Source of the DNA: an uncultured Opitutia bacterium
GTDB lineage: Bacteria > Verrucomicrobiota > Verrucomicrobiia > Opitutales > UBA953
DNA: 64,000 bases
Reading direction: 5' to 3'
NCBI GenBank assembly: GCA_903840355.1
Contig: CAIMFJ010000004.1
Span: forward strand, 62,001-126,000
In this document: in pieces, positions 1 through 9,577 of the stretch
Position numbering within the stretch: position 1 is the first letter of the stretch
Layout of the letters: each line of letters starts with the position of its first letter
The notes under the pieces: generated by a model
The model's input: only the letters and a program-made list of their open reading frames with translations
The model's database searches: none
Told to the model about the DNA's origin: nothing
Program-made: the position numbers and the translations under genes

Positions 1-33
1 CTTTGATTGGGAGAAATTCTGGCTCGATTTAAC

Positions 34-1239
34 ATGAAGGCCCGCGCGATTTTTTGGGCGGACTACCAAAGTCACCTCACCGCTACACTGCAAAGTCTAG
101 ACGCAGAGACGCCGACTTTTTTAGGTAACCCTCAATGGTCTCCAGCAGCACTAAACGCGGCGGCAGCCTTGATTCCCGCCGATACCGAAGTTTGCGGTAG
201 TACTTGGCAACCCAGCGGCAAGGCCCCAGCGAATTGGCCCGAAAGTGCTCGCGGACATCTTTTCATCCCCACGGGGGGAACGGGCGGGTCGGTTAAATTT
301 GTCGCCCACCACGAAGCGTCCCTGCGGGCCGCGGTGCGGACGTTTCAAAACTATTTTAGTGCCCGCGGTTTCCACGGCCCGCTGCACAACGTCAGTTTAA
401 CACCGCCTTGGCACGTAAGTGGTCTCATGCCCGCCTTGCGAGCACGCTACACTGATGGACAACATCAAATCATCCAAACCCGGTTCACTGCGGAGAGTGT
501 CTTGCCTGAAATTAAATTACCCACCTCTGGCACTCGCTTGGTTTCGCTCGTCCCCGCCCAACTGCAATCGTTGCTCACCAACCCGCACGGCCTGACTTGG
601 CTACAAAACTTTTCGGTGATGCTTCTCGGAGGCTCAGCAGTGTCCGAAGCCCTATTAACTTTAATCAGAAAACATCAGCTGCCGATTTATTTAACTTACG
701 GCATGACCGAAACCGCCGCCGCATGTGCCGTTTGTCCGCCCGAAAAAATCTGGCAAGGTGGTGCACTCACTGGCGAACCATTTCCTGAAGTATCATGGTC
801 GCTCGAAGGCGAGCGCATCTGTCTTACCACTCCCGCGCTCGGAGCGTATTTCTGGCCAAACACACCGTTGAACTCCCCTTACCTCACAGGTGATCGCGGC
901 AAAATTCATCCCGATGGGGGTTTGGAAATTTTAGGTCGCGCCGACCGCATCATTATTAGCGGAGGAGAAAAAGTTAATCCAGCGCTGGTGGAGGAAGCCC
1001 TCCGGGCGACAGGTTTAGTCCAAGAAGCTCATGTCTGGGGCGTTGCCCACCCACGCTGGGGAGCTCAAGTCACGGCCTTTATTGTGGGAGCTGCGAGTCA
1101 CGAACCCGCCTTACGACAAGCCTTGGAAAAACTTTCTCCCGCCCAACGCCCCAAGGAATATTGGTTCGGAACGGAACTCCCGCTCGATGCCCGCGGGAAA
1201 TTCGACGAAGTTAAAGCCCGCGCCTCTCAGTCGCTTTAA
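34..1239 (+). CDS. menE: o-Succinylbenzoate-CoA ligase-like (MenE), AMP-forming
   Basis: This is an acyl-adenylate-forming enzyme, most likely the menaquinone-pathway ligase that activates o-succinylbenzoate with ATP and CoA in the cytoplasm. The family signatures are visible: a Gly/Thr-rich ATP loop IPTGGTGG (about residues 78-85), YLTGDRG (about 283), [16 protein letters not shown] (about 301-316), and the C-terminal [11 protein letters not shown] carrying the likely catalytic Lys. At about 401 residues it is short for the superfamily but fits MenE. I chose ATG 34; an in-frame TTG at 7 directly follows a stop codon and would add nine residues. It converges on kdsA with a 4-base overlap. No other men gene lies in the window, so a different acyl-CoA ligase specificity cannot be excluded. 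Confidence 0.75.
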   Translation: MKARAIFWADYQSHLTATLQSLDAETPTFLGNPQWSPAALNAAAALIPADTEVCGSTWQPSGKAPANWPESARGHLFIPTGGTGGSVKFVAHHEASLRAAVRTFQNYFSARGFHGPLHNVSLTPPWHVSGLMPALRARYTDGQHQIIQTRFTAESVLPEIKLPTSGTRLVSLVPAQLQSLLTNPHGLTWLQNFSVMLLGGSAVSEALLTLIRKHQLPIYLTYGMTETAAACAVCPPEKIWQGGALTGEPFPEVSWSLEGERICLTTPALGAYFWPNTPLNSPYLTGDRGKIHPDGGLEILGRADRIIISGGEKVNPALVEEALRATGLVQEAHVWGVAHPRWGAQVTAFIVGAASHEPALRQALEKLSPAQRPKEYWFGTELPLDARGKFDEVKARASQSL

Positions 1240-2030
1240 GCGCGAACGGCACGCCAAACCTTTAAGCAGGCTTCCACTAACGCAGGGAAATCAGCTAAGG
1301 GTACTTGGCTTGGACCATCGGAAATCGCTTTCGAGGGATCGGGGTGGGTTTCCATGAACAAACCATCAGCCCCCGCCGCTAAAGCCGCCTTAGCTAAAAC
1401 CGGAACATACTCGCGTTGCCCACCCGAAGAACCACCCGCAGCACCGGGTAATTGAACCGCGTGTGTGGCATCCATAATCGTGGGATGTCCAAAGCCAGCC
1501 ATGATGGGGAACGAGCGCATATCCACTACGAGGTTTTGATAACCAAACGTCGTCCCACGATCGGTCTGCCAAATTTCTGAAGCCTGTGCACCCGATAATT
1601 TATCAACCACGAAACGCATTTCGAACGGCGACAAGAATTGCCCCTTCTTCACATTCACAACCTTACCCGTCTTCGCGGCGGCGACGAGTAGATCAGTCTG
1701 ACGGCACATGAACGCGGGGATTTGTAAAACATCAACCACCTTGCCGACGGTTTCACATTGGTCGGGGCCGTGCACATCGGTGAGGACCGGAAAACCATAG
1801 TCTTGCTTCACCATCGCTAATAATTCTAAGCCCGCCTGCATCCCAGGACCGCGATCGCCACTGAGCGAGGTACGATTGGCCTTATCATAAGAACCTTTGA
1901 AAATAATATTCAATTCTGGGTGGCGTGCGGCCAACGCCTTTAAAGCCTGAGCCACCGTACGGCAATTAGACTCGGACTCGAGCGAACAAGGCCCGGCAAT
2001 CAGCAACAAGCGACGCTTATCGTGTAACAT
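1236..2030 (-). CDS. kdsA: 3-deoxy-8-phosphooctulonate synthase (Kdo-8-P synthase)
   Basis: This enzyme condenses phosphoenolpyruvate with arabinose 5-phosphate to give Kdo-8-phosphate, the precursor of the lipopolysaccharide inner-core sugar Kdo. The 264-residue TIM-barrel protein has the family's N-terminal IAGPCSLES and the [11 protein letters not shown] substrate loop, plus the C-terminal ETHPDP segment. Its length is normal. It is the last gene of a minus-strand group running from coaC and queG through the membrane protein, gmk and polX, 38 bases after polX. Its presence is direct support for an outer membrane with Kdo-type lipopolysaccharide. Confidence 0.95.
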   Translation of the reverse strand: MLHDKRRLLLIAGPCSLESESNCRTVAQALKALAARHPELNIIFKGSYDKANRTSLSGDRGPGMQAGLELLAMVKQDYGFPVLTDVHGPDQCETVGKVVDVLQIPAFMCRQTDLLVAAAKTGKVVNVKKGQFLSPFEMRFVVDKLSGAQASEIWQTDRGTTFGYQNLVVDMRSFPIMAGFGHPTIMDATHAVQLPGAAGGSSGGQREYVPVLAKAALAAGADGLFMETHPDPSKAISDGPSQVPLADFPALVEACLKVWRAVRA

Positions 2031-2068
2031 GACTCACGACTAAGGAAGTCTCCGCCCGAGGGCGAGCC

Positions 2069-3796
2069 TTAAGCCCGACCCAACCAGCGAAGGACTTCGG
2101 CCAAGGAACGCGTGTTAAAAACTTGGTCCTTCGTGAGCCAACCCTTCCGCGCCATGCGTACCCCATGTTGCACAAAATCTAAATGGTCTTGGTGGTGGGC
2201 ATCGGGATTAATCGAACACAGCACCCCCTTTTCGGCCGCGCGACGCCACCAACGCCAATCCATGTCCAAACGCCAAGGGTTCGAATTTAATTCGATGATG
2301 GTTTCATTCGCCGCCGCCGCGTCGATGATTTTGGTTAAGTCGACCGCGTAAGGCTCGCGACGATTTAATAGCCGCCCGGTCACGTGACCCACCATGTCCA
2401 CGTGTTCACTCTCAATCGCCCGAATGATACGGGCGGTTTGTGCCTCGCTGTCTAAATTGAAAAGCGTATGCACGGAAGCGACGACGAAATCCAAGCGACC
2501 GAGTAAATCATCGGCGTAATCCAACGTACCATCGCGAAGAATATCGACTTCGGAACCAGTCAGAATGCGGACCTTGAATTTCTTAGAGGCATTTAATTTT
2601 GCGATCGCTTCCATTTGCTGAAGCAAACGACCCTCATCCAGACCGTGAGCTTGGAAACTGGACTTGGAGTGATCCGAGATACCCAAGTATTCCCAACCTA
2701 CTTTGTCCGCCGCAGCGGCCATTTCCTCGAGGGTATGTTCGCCATCCGACGCCGTAGTGTGGTTGTGAAACGCCCCCTTCAAATCACTTAACTCTAAAAG
2801 TTTGGGCAAGGCTTGGGCTTCCGACGCTTCGATTTCTCCCAAACCTTCGCGTAACTCGGGAGGAATCCACGGTAAACCCAACGCGGCAAAGACGGCCGCT
2901 TCATCCTTCGCCCCTGGCGCCGTCTGATTTTCATCCACCGCTTTAAAACCCCACTCACTCATACTGAGACCACGTGCTAAGGCACGGTGGCGCATGGCGA
3001 CGTTATGTTCCTTGGAGCCGGTGAAATGGTGTAAGGCAAAAAAGAATTGTTCTTCGGGGACGACGCGTAAGTCCGCCTGCAAACCATTTTCAAACCGCAC
3101 GCTCGATTTCGTTTCGCCGTGGGCGGTGACCTCTTTGACCCCTGGATAGGCAACAAACCACGCCATGATTGGAGCAGGTTCAGACGAAGCGACGATGAAG
3201 TCTAAGTCGCCAACCGTTTCGCGCGACCGGCGCATCGAACCAGCGGACTCGGCATGCTTCACCTGAGGCAAGGCACGCAAGCCTGCTAAAATCGGTTCGG
3301 CAATCTTGGCCGCATCGACCCATCGGTGGCGCTTGGCATAAGCCACGCGATTCTTGATGCCTTCTAGAATTTTGGTCTGTGTTTTTTCGCCAAAGCCTTT
3401 CAGTTCAGCAACGGCACCGCTTTCGCAAACTTCTTTGAGTTTAGTTAAATCCTCGACGCCGAGTTGCTTCCAAAGGGCGCGCACTTTCTTGGGACCAAGG
3501 CCTTGAATCTGCATCACTTCAAAAAGCCCCGCAGGAATCGTCGCACGAAGTTTTTGGTGAAAAGGTAAAGTACCCGTTTGACGGAGCGTGGTAATCTTAT
3601 CGACCAAGGCTTCGCCCATTCCGGGAATTTCACTGAGTCGTCCCGTACGAATTAACTCATCAAGGTCTTCGGTGAGGTTTTCTAAAATACGGGCTCCCGA
3701 CGAGTAAGCCCGGATTTTGAAAGGGTTCTCGTCGTTCAATTCTAGAAGCAGCGCAATCTCATCGAGGACCGCCGCGATTTGAGCTTTCTCCATCAT
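2069..3796 (-). CDS. polX: DNA polymerase X family protein with PHP domain
   Basis: This is a bacterial-type PolX, a gap-filling repair polymerase fused to a PHP phosphoesterase/exonuclease domain. Helix-hairpin-helix segments fill the N-terminal third (IPGMGEAL, IQGLGPKKV, LKGFGEKT). The polymerase metal-binding motif GDLDFIV lies near residues 196-202. The PHP domain begins around residue 342 with HNHTTASDG and continues through DHSKSS, GSEVDIL and a C-terminal NPDAHH metal site. The 575-residue length is typical of the family. The ATG overlaps the gmk stop by four bases (ATGA), which suggests translational coupling. Confidence 0.95.
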   Translation of the reverse strand: MMEKAQIAAVLDEIALLLELNDENPFKIRAYSSGARILENLTEDLDELIRTGRLSEIPGMGEALVDKITTLRQTGTLPFHQKLRATIPAGLFEVMQIQGLGPKKVRALWKQLGVEDLTKLKEVCESGAVAELKGFGEKTQTKILEGIKNRVAYAKRHRWVDAAKIAEPILAGLRALPQVKHAESAGSMRRSRETVGDLDFIVASSEPAPIMAWFVAYPGVKEVTAHGETKSSVRFENGLQADLRVVPEEQFFFALHHFTGSKEHNVAMRHRALARGLSMSEWGFKAVDENQTAPGAKDEAAVFAALGLPWIPPELREGLGEIEASEAQALPKLLELSDLKGAFHNHTTASDGEHTLEEMAAAADKVGWEYLGISDHSKSSFQAHGLDEGRLLQQMEAIAKLNASKKFKVRILTGSEVDILRDGTLDYADDLLGRLDFVVASVHTLFNLDSEAQTARIIRAIESEHVDMVGHVTGRLLNRREPYAVDLTKIIDAAAANETIIELNSNPWRLDMDWRWWRRAAEKGVLCSINPDAHHQDHLDFVQHGVRMARKGWLTKDQVFNTRSLAEVLRWLGRA

Positions 3797-4380
3797 CGGC
3801 GTTTCTCCTGCTGATAAATCTCCCAGAGCGTGGCGAAGTCCGCCTCGCGCGAGCCGCTTTCAATCACGTATTGATATTCTCCAGCGTGGGCTAACTCTTC
3901 TTGAGCCGCGGCGAGGCGACGTTCGATTTCTTCGGGAGCATCGGTTCCACGTCCCGTTAAACGCTTACGCAATTCCGTCACGTCGCTCACGCGGACAAAG
4001 ACGGAAACCAGCGAGGATGCTAGGCGCGCGTCGGCCAAGCCCTTGGCCCGAATCGTGGCGGCACCCTGCACGTCTACATTCAGTAACGCATCATAACCCG
4101 CCTTCAGATGATCAGCCACCTCAGCTAAACGTGAGCCGTATAAATTGCCGTGGACGGTGGCATGTTCCAGAAACAGCCCCTGAGCTACCTGCGCTTCAAA
4201 ATCTGGGCGCGACAAAAAATGGTAATCAATCCCATCGACTTCACCACCACGCGGAGCACGGGTCGTACAAGTGATTACGCGGCGAATAGTTTGGGGCGAC
4301 GCCGTAATCAACCGGGCACACAACGTCGTCTTCCCGCTCCCCGCAGGCCCTGAAACCACCATGAGGAGCGGACGTCTCAC
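3793..4380 (-). CDS. gmk: Guanylate kinase
   Basis: It phosphorylates GMP/dGMP to GDP/dGDP with ATP. The P-loop GPAGSGKT sits at residues 11-18, followed by the GMP-binding segment CTTRAPRGGEVDGIDYHF and the lid region RLTGRGTDAPEEIERRL. I chose GTG 4380 as the start. It overlaps the upstream gene's stop as GTGA and gives 195 residues, close to the usual 200-207. A longer ATG reading would run 90 bases into the upstream gene and add residues unlike Gmk. It is coupled downstream to polX by another 4-base overlap. Confidence 0.93.
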   Translation of the reverse strand: MRRPLLMVVSGPAGSGKTTLCARLITASPQTIRRVITCTTRAPRGGEVDGIDYHFLSRPDFEAQVAQGLFLEHATVHGNLYGSRLAEVADHLKAGYDALLNVDVQGAATIRAKGLADARLASSLVSVFVRVSDVTELRKRLTGRGTDAPEEIERRLAAAQEELAHAGEYQYVIESGSREADFATLWEIYQQEKRR

Positions 4381-4904
4381 AGTTTCACGCCCTGCCAAAC
4401 ACAGGCCAAGCTGCTCAAGAATAACGCCACAGCCATCACGCGATAGCGGGTGGAAGCAACCAAGAGCCAATCACACCATTGCACAAAAGCCGGAGGCGAG
4501 GCCGCCCACCAAAGCCCAGGAATGACCAGGAATACGTAGGTAAATAAAGCGGATAAGAAACTATAGGGCAATTGACCAAAACCACCATCGAGCGACAAGC
4601 GCCCGAGGAACATCATCAACACGCCCAAACCCCGAATGGATAAAAAGTCGGGCATGAATTTAAACGTCGCCACACTCGCTCCGAGAAAAACTACCAAGAC
4701 GGGCCAGCGAGGAAGACCCACTAAATCTGGCTCAGGGAGATTCCATAACCACCAGCCAAACCAGACCGTGGCACCCCCCGCCAAAATTAAATTGGCCGTC
4801 GAAGAGCGACGAAAACTCCGCAAGATGGGGGACGCGGTGAAAAGTAACCACCCCGCCACGGCAAAGACAGCAGCCAAGATATAATAAATGGAGGCGAGTT
4901 TCAC
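4377..4904 (-). CDS. Unknown integral membrane protein
   Basis: I do not recognise the family. The 175-residue protein has about five hydrophobic segments: residues about 5-25, 40-57, 65-85, 95-130 and 150-172. Basic loops such as RSFRRSS occur between them, and there is no signal peptide and no evident catalytic motif. It is co-directional with gmk, whose GTG start overlaps its stop codon, so the two are probably co-transcribed. Membrane location is visible from composition; function is unknown. Confidence 0.75.
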   Translation of the reverse strand: MKLASIYYILAAVFAVAGWLLFTASPILRSFRRSSTANLILAGGATVWFGWWLWNLPEPDLVGLPRWPVLVVFLGASVATFKFMPDFLSIRGLGVLMMFLGRLSLDGGFGQLPYSFLSALFTYVFLVIPGLWWAASPPAFVQWCDWLLVASTRYRVMAVALFLSSLACVWQGVKL

Positions 4905-4951
4905 AGAGGATAACTTAGGACAAGGGCTCGCCCCGTTGCAATAAGGGAGGT

Positions 4952-5959
4952 TTACCGAGTCGTAATTCGTTCGACCGCCCAGCGTGCGTGTTCCGCAACC
5001 ATCGGGTTGGGGTGGTTCACGAGTGCCTGTGCGGCGGGTAAGTCCTCAGAAGTTCCCCGATTCCCTAAAACCGTCAGGGCATTGCGCCACCAACGCCACA
5101 ACCCCAAGCGCTCCACCGGTGTCCCCTCAAAATGCGCTTTAAAATCCGCCTCATTCCAAGTGAGCGTAACGCGTAACGGCGGGTGCGGGCGGGGCTGAAA
5201 ATGCATTTCTTGAGTCTGCTTAGCCCAACGATTCCAGGGGCAAACATCCAAACAATCATCACACCCGAAAACGCGATCCCCCATGGCCTCACGATACTCC
5301 AAGGGAATGGGGCCTTGGTGTTCGATGGTTAAATAGGCGAGGCACTTCCGCGCATCGAGTTGATAAGGCGCGATAATGGCCTGCGTCGGGCACGCGGTCA
5401 TGCAACGCACGCACGAGCCGCAGCGGTTGGGCTCTTGCTCCGTGGAGGGAGCGACCTCGAGCGTCGTTAAAATCACGCCCAAGAAAAGCCACGTGCCCGC
5501 TTCCCGATGAATCAGAATCGTACTCTTCCCCTGCCAACCGAGTCCTGCCGCCGCGGCGACAGGTTTTTCTAAAACGGGTCCGGTATCGACATAGGGCTTC
5601 TGCAAACCACCCAGCTCCGTCATCTTCTGGGTCAGCAACTGCAATCGTTCTAGAATAAGGTCATGGTAATCCCGACCTAAGGCATATTTAGCGATACGAT
5701 AAGGGGCGGCGGGGTGCGGCTGGTAGTAATTCAGGCCCACCACGATTAAACTCCGGGCTTCGGGCAAAACTTTCGTGGCCTGTGTGCGCCGGTCGGGATT
5801 GCGAGCCAACCAGGCCATGTCGCCGTGCATGCCCGAAGCGATCCAGCGTTTAAAATAGTCCGCCCTTACATCGACCTCCACGGGGGCGACGCCAAAGGCA
5901 TCAAAGCCCAAGGCTTTAGCTTCGGCGGCGAGTTGCGTCCTCAGGGCCACCGGATCCAT
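4952..5959 (-). CDS. queG: Epoxyqueuosine reductase
   Basis: QueG performs the last step of queuosine tRNA modification, reducing epoxyqueuosine to queuosine at the wobble position using cobalamin and two [4Fe-4S] clusters. Both ferredoxin-like cysteine sets are present: CGSCVRCMTACP (about residues 177-188) and CDDCLDVCPWN (about 228-240). A QueG-type N-terminal domain contains DTGPVLEKP. A HEAT-repeat-like tail (RNALTVLGN, VAEHARWAVE) completes the 335-residue protein, a normal length. It lies 7 bases downstream of coaC. The MnmE/MnmG genes at 18-21 kb modify the same wobble position of other tRNAs. Confidence 0.95.
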   Translation of the reverse strand: MDPVALRTQLAAEAKALGFDAFGVAPVEVDVRADYFKRWIASGMHGDMAWLARNPDRRTQATKVLPEARSLIVVGLNYYQPHPAAPYRIAKYALGRDYHDLILERLQLLTQKMTELGGLQKPYVDTGPVLEKPVAAAAGLGWQGKSTILIHREAGTWLFLGVILTTLEVAPSTEQEPNRCGSCVRCMTACPTQAIIAPYQLDARKCLAYLTIEHQGPIPLEYREAMGDRVFGCDDCLDVCPWNRWAKQTQEMHFQPRPHPPLRVTLTWNEADFKAHFEGTPVERLGLWRWWRNALTVLGNRGTSEDLPAAQALVNHPNPMVAEHARWAVERITTR

Positions 5960-5966
5960 ACGTCGC

Positions 5967-6515
5967 TTAACCTAAAATAGCCAAGGTCCGGCTCACGATT
6001 TCTTCGACGGGGGCTAATTTGCCAACCCCTTCATAACCACAGGCTAACATCCCTTCGGCTGGGTCAACAATCGCATGACCGCGCCCGCGGAGGGTTTTCA
6101 AATTCGCCTGCGTGGCGGGGTGATGGTACATTTTGCCATTCATAGCGGGGCAAAGGAGCACGGGCCCCTGCGTCGCTAAGTAAACACTCGTCAATAAATC
6201 CGGAGCTAAACCGTGGGCAAACTCGGCCATCACGTGGGCGGTCAAAGGGGCGACAATTAAGAGATCCGACGTGTCGGCCATCTCGATATGACTCGGGACC
6301 GAATTCTTACCTTCGTCCCAAATATCCACCCCCACCGGGCGGCGCGACAATACCTGTAAAGTTAACGGGCTGATAAACTTAGTGGCCCCATGGGTCATGA
6401 TGACCTGTACCTCGGCCCCGTATTTGATGAGTTGTGACGTCAGGTCCGCAGCCTTGTAGGCAGCGATGGAGCCAGTCACGCCTAAGGTGATTCGTTTGCC
6501 TACCAGTTGGGACAT
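5967..6515 (-). CDS. coaC: Phosphopantothenoylcysteine decarboxylase (CoaC domain only)
   Basis: This is a flavoprotein of coenzyme A synthesis that decarboxylates 4'-phosphopantothenoylcysteine. The 182-residue protein carries the HFCD-family motifs GVTGSIAAYKAADL near the N terminus, a SHIEMAD segment holding the likely catalytic His, APLTAH, and the substrate clamp CPAMNGKMY. I chose ATG 6515; an upstream extension to 6635 has no family resemblance. In most bacteria CoaC is fused to the CoaB ligase, but here the gene stops after the CoaC domain, so CoaB must be encoded elsewhere. It is divergent from gnd. Confidence 0.9.
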   Translation of the reverse strand: MSQLVGKRITLGVTGSIAAYKAADLTSQLIKYGAEVQVIMTHGATKFISPLTLQVLSRRPVGVDIWDEGKNSVPSHIEMADTSDLLIVAPLTAHVMAEFAHGLAPDLLTSVYLATQGPVLLCPAMNGKMYHHPATQANLKTLRGRGHAIVDPAEGMLACGYEGVGKLAPVEEIVSRTLAILG

Positions 6516-6646
6516 ACTGGAGAACCCTAAAAGGTTTCCGCTAGGTCTTGCGAGGGCAAAGGCAGCCCAAAACCGCCCTTTAACCCTGAAAACCCCCTTT
6601 TCTGGTTTGCCAACAACGCCTCCCGTCGTTGCCATCCTGCTCTACT

Positions 6647-8143
6647 ATGCAATCCGACATCGGTCTTATTGGTCTAGCTGTCATGGGCCAAAACCTTGCT
6701 CTCAATATCGCGGACCACGGTTTCGCGATTTCCGTCTACAACCGGACCACGGCTAAGACGGACGAGTTCATCAAGGAAAACCCCAATACCCCCGGGAAAC
6801 TCTTGGGCTGCCCGACGATGAAAGACTTCGCGGCCTCCCTCAAGAAGCCCCGCAAAGCCATCATCTTGGTTAAGGCCGGTAGCGCCACCGATGCCGTCAT
6901 CAACGAACTCGTGGCCGTGTTTGAACCTGGCGACATCATCATCGACGGTGGTAATGCCCTCTGGACCGATACGATCCGTCGCGAACGCGATTTAAAAGCT
7001 AAGGGCCTCCGCTTCATCGGCTCGGGCGTCTCGGGCGGCGAAGAAGGTGCCCGCTTTGGGCCATCCCTCATGCCCGGTGGCGATGCCTCGGCTTGGGCAG
7101 AATTAAAACCCATCTGGGAAGCTGTTGCGGCGAAAGTCGACGCAGCCACGGGTGCGGAGCTGACGGGTGCTAAGCCCGGCAAGCCCATCAAGGGTGGCGT
7201 GCCTTGCGTGGCACACATCGGCCCCGATGGTGCCGGTCACTACGTGAAGATGGTCCACAATGGTATCGAATATGGCGACATGCAGATGATCTGCGAAGCC
7301 TACGACTTGATGCGCGGTTTGCTCGGGATGACGCCCGACGAAATCGGCTCGGTTTTCGAAGAGTGGAATCAAGGCGACTTAAATTCCTTCCTGATTGAAA
7401 TCACCGCCAAGGTCTTGAAACAAAAAGATCCTGAAACCGGTGCGCCCCTCGTGGACGTCATCCTCGACACGGCAGGTCAAAAAGGTACCGGCAAGTGGAC
7501 GAGTGCCAACGCCCTCGATATGGGTGTGGCTGCTCCGACGATTGCAGAAGCGGTCTTTGCTCGCTGCCTCTCCGCGGTGAAAGAAGAACGCGTCGCCGCC
7601 GCCAAAGCCCTCCGCGGCCCGAAGCGTGCCATGACCAATCCTGACCGCGCCAAGATTATCGCCCAAATCCGCGATGCGCTCTACTGCTCCAAGATTTGCT
7701 CCTACGCTCAAGGCTTCCAACTCATGCGCGAAGCGCAAAATGAGTATAAGTGGAAACTCAACTTCGGCGAGATTGCCCAAATCTGGCGCGGTGGTTGCAT
7801 CATCCGAGCTCGCTTCCTGCAAAAGATCACCGAGGCCTTCGCAAAGAAGCCTCGTCTGGCGAACTTGCTCTTGGACTCACACTTCAAGAAGACCGTGAAA
7901 CAGGCGCAAAAGAATTGGCGCAAGGTCATCGCCCTCGCCGTGAAGCATGGTATCCCCGTGCCCACGCTCGGCTCGGCCCTTTCCTACTTCGATTCGTACC
8001 GCACGGAGCGTCTGCCTCAGAACTTACTCCAAGGTCAACGTGACTTCTTCGGGGCTCACACCTACGAACGCACGGATAAGCCTCGCGGTGAGTTCTTCCA
8101 CATCGATTGGCCCGATCCCCGTCGTCCCCAAATCAAATCCTAA
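6647..8143 (+). CDS. gnd: 6-phosphogluconate dehydrogenase (decarboxylating)
   Basis: It oxidises 6-phosphogluconate to ribulose 5-phosphate and CO2, producing NADPH in the oxidative pentose phosphate pathway. Visible motifs are the Rossmann loop [12 protein letters not shown], the substrate signature [37 protein letters not shown] with the catalytic Lys, and IRARFL with FHIDW near the C terminus. I chose ATG 6647 because the Rossmann strand follows immediately, giving 498 residues (family about 470-490). It stands alone, divergent from coaC, and is closed by a strong hairpin terminator whose arm includes part of the stop codon. Confidence 0.97.
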   Translation: MQSDIGLIGLAVMGQNLALNIADHGFAISVYNRTTAKTDEFIKENPNTPGKLLGCPTMKDFAASLKKPRKAIILVKAGSATDAVINELVAVFEPGDIIIDGGNALWTDTIRRERDLKAKGLRFIGSGVSGGEEGARFGPSLMPGGDASAWAELKPIWEAVAAKVDAATGAELTGAKPGKPIKGGVPCVAHIGPDGAGHYVKMVHNGIEYGDMQMICEAYDLMRGLLGMTPDEIGSVFEEWNQGDLNSFLIEITAKVLKQKDPETGAPLVDVILDTAGQKGTGKWTSANALDMGVAAPTIAEAVFARCLSAVKEERVAAAKALRGPKRAMTNPDRAKIIAQIRDALYCSKICSYAQGFQLMREAQNEYKWKLNFGEIAQIWRGGCIIRARFLQKITEAFAKKPRLANLLLDSHFKKTVKQAQKNWRKVIALAVKHGIPVPTLGSALSYFDSYRTERLPQNLLQGQRDFFGAHTYERTDKPRGEFFHIDWPDPRRPQIKS

Positions 8144-8178
8144 AACAAAAGGCGGCCGAGTGGCCGCCTTTTGTTTTT
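8142..8178. terminator. Bidirectional intrinsic terminator between gnd and the TolC-like gene
   Basis: A perfect 16-bp inverted repeat (8142-8157 paired with 8162-8177) surrounds a 4-base loop. The inner stem is GGCGGCC/GGCCGCC and the outer stem is AAAACAAAA/TTTTGTTTT. The A-rich left flank and T-rich right flank supply a U tract for transcripts from either side, so it can stop gnd (plus) and the convergent efflux operon (minus). It begins inside the gnd stop codon. Confidence 0.9.
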
Positions 8179-8194
8179 CAGGTGGTTTAAAACT

Positions 8195-9577
8195 TTAGGG
8201 CTTCCAACCGCCACCCGTAGCCGTGGCTAAACGCACGGCTACTTCCCGGCGTTCCCAAACGACACTCGCCAAGGTCCGCTTCGCCAACAGGGCATCGCGA
8301 TTAGCCGCAATGACTTCGGCTTCATTAGCGACGCCAGCTTTGAAGCGGGCTTCGGCATTCACGAGCCGCTCTTGCGTGGCTTGCACAACGCGTTGCGTTA
8401 AATCTTCCTGCAACGCTAATTCGCGCAAATCACCCAAGGCATCTTCCACTTCGCGGCAGGCACTGATAACCGCTTTACGCCATTCTGCAGCAGCTCCTTG
8501 CATCCGAGCACGGGAAATTTCCAAATTAGTTTCGCGACGATCGCCATCAAAGAGCGGCAAATCAATCGAGGGCCCGAGCGACCAGAATCCAGCCGAACTC
8601 CGACCCAGTCGGGAAACTGGATCAGCTTGCCAGCCCGCTTGCCCCGTCAACATCACCGAAGGGTAAAAGTCCGCCATAGCCGCGCCTTCACGAGCCACAC
8701 AGGCATCAAACTTTGTGGCCGCGACCATGAGGTCAGGACGTTGTTTTAATAAATCCGAGGCCACGCCTGGTCCGAAATTCGGCAAGGCTGCCACGGGCTC
8801 GAAGTTTTTACGAACGGGCAAAGCCGCGCCTGGTTGGGCACCGATGATGGCACGCAAAGCATTTTCCGCCGCCAACAAACGGCGACGTCCTAAACCTTCA
8901 TCTACTTTGGCTTGAGCGGCCGCTAATTGTGCCGAGGAAAGTGGATCGGTCGGCAAGAGGCCGGCTTTTACGTTTTTCTCCAAGAGCTCCATCTCGCGAT
9001 AGCGCGCCTTGAACTCTTGCTCTAAACAGGCGACCTCTTCGCGGGCTTCGCAAAGCGAGAACCATAAGCGAGCCACCTCGGCACAAAGGGCTAAGTCGGA
9101 TTGAGCTGAAGAATAAATCGACGTGCGGTAATCAGCCTCGGTGGCCGCAACATTCGCCGACTTCTTCCCCCAAAAATCTAATTCCCAAGAAGTGGCGACA
9201 CCGACGGAAGTCACATTCGTCTGGCGCGGCATGCCAGGAAACCAACGGCCGGTGTCCGTAGAAATTTGCGATGGCAAGAAACTCGCTTGGGCATCCAAGG
9301 TAGGCTGACGCGTTCCCGAAGCAGCCGTTAAAGTAGCCAAAGCTTCACGTTCGTGGGCACGAGCAATTTCTAAATCTGGATTAGCCTTACGGGCTTGAGC
9401 AATCAATTGCACTAAGTCGGCATCTTTAAATTGCTCAAACCAATGACTATCGGCGGCGTTGCCTTGCGCACTAAATTGCGCCTCGACTTTAGGAGTCGCA
9501 GGCTGTGCGGCCGGTTCGTGAGCGCAGCTCACTAAACCTAGGGCCCCGAGCAAGAATAGCTTACTTAGTCGCAGCAT
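8195..9577 (-). CDS. Outer-membrane efflux lipoprotein, TolC/NodT family
   Basis: This is an outer-membrane channel for a tripartite exporter. The 460-residue protein starts with a lipoprotein signal peptide ending LGLVSC, with the lipidated Cys at residue 18. Two long alpha-helical TolC repeats follow, rich in Ala, Gln and Glu, with typical phrases such as TSWELDFWGK, LLKQRPDLMVAATKFDA and RFKAGVANEAEV. I chose ATG 9577 because it gives the lipobox directly; its coding region overlaps the end of the membrane-fusion gene by 17 bases. It is the last gene of the operon of permease, ATPase and fusion protein, ending at the shared terminator. Confidence 0.92.
   Translation of the reverse strand: MLRLSKLFLLGALGLVSCAHEPAAQPATPKVEAQFSAQGNAADSHWFEQFKDADLVQLIAQARKANPDLEIARAHEREALATLTAASGTRQPTLDAQASFLPSQISTDTGRWFPGMPRQTNVTSVGVATSWELDFWGKKSANVAATEADYRTSIYSSAQSDLALCAEVARLWFSLCEAREEVACLEQEFKARYREMELLEKNVKAGLLPTDPLSSAQLAAAQAKVDEGLGRRRLLAAENALRAIIGAQPGAALPVRKNFEPVAALPNFGPGVASDLLKQRPDLMVAATKFDACVAREGAAMADFYPSVMLTGQAGWQADPVSRLGRSSAGFWSLGPSIDLPLFDGDRRETNLEISRARMQGAAAEWRKAVISACREVEDALGDLRELALQEDLTQRVVQATQERLVNAEARFKAGVANEAEVIAANRDALLAKRTLASVVWERREVAVRLATATGGGWKP

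Noticed and set aside
2378-2389. Palindrome GGTCACGTGACC inside polX, considered as a third parS-like site
   Set aside because: It shares the CACGTG core but lacks the TGTT and AACA flanks required by the parS consensus; it is explained as coding sequence.
7379-7822. Long open frame antisense to gnd
   Set aside because: Its translation shows no family features, and gnd on the other strand is certain; it is a codon-bias shadow.
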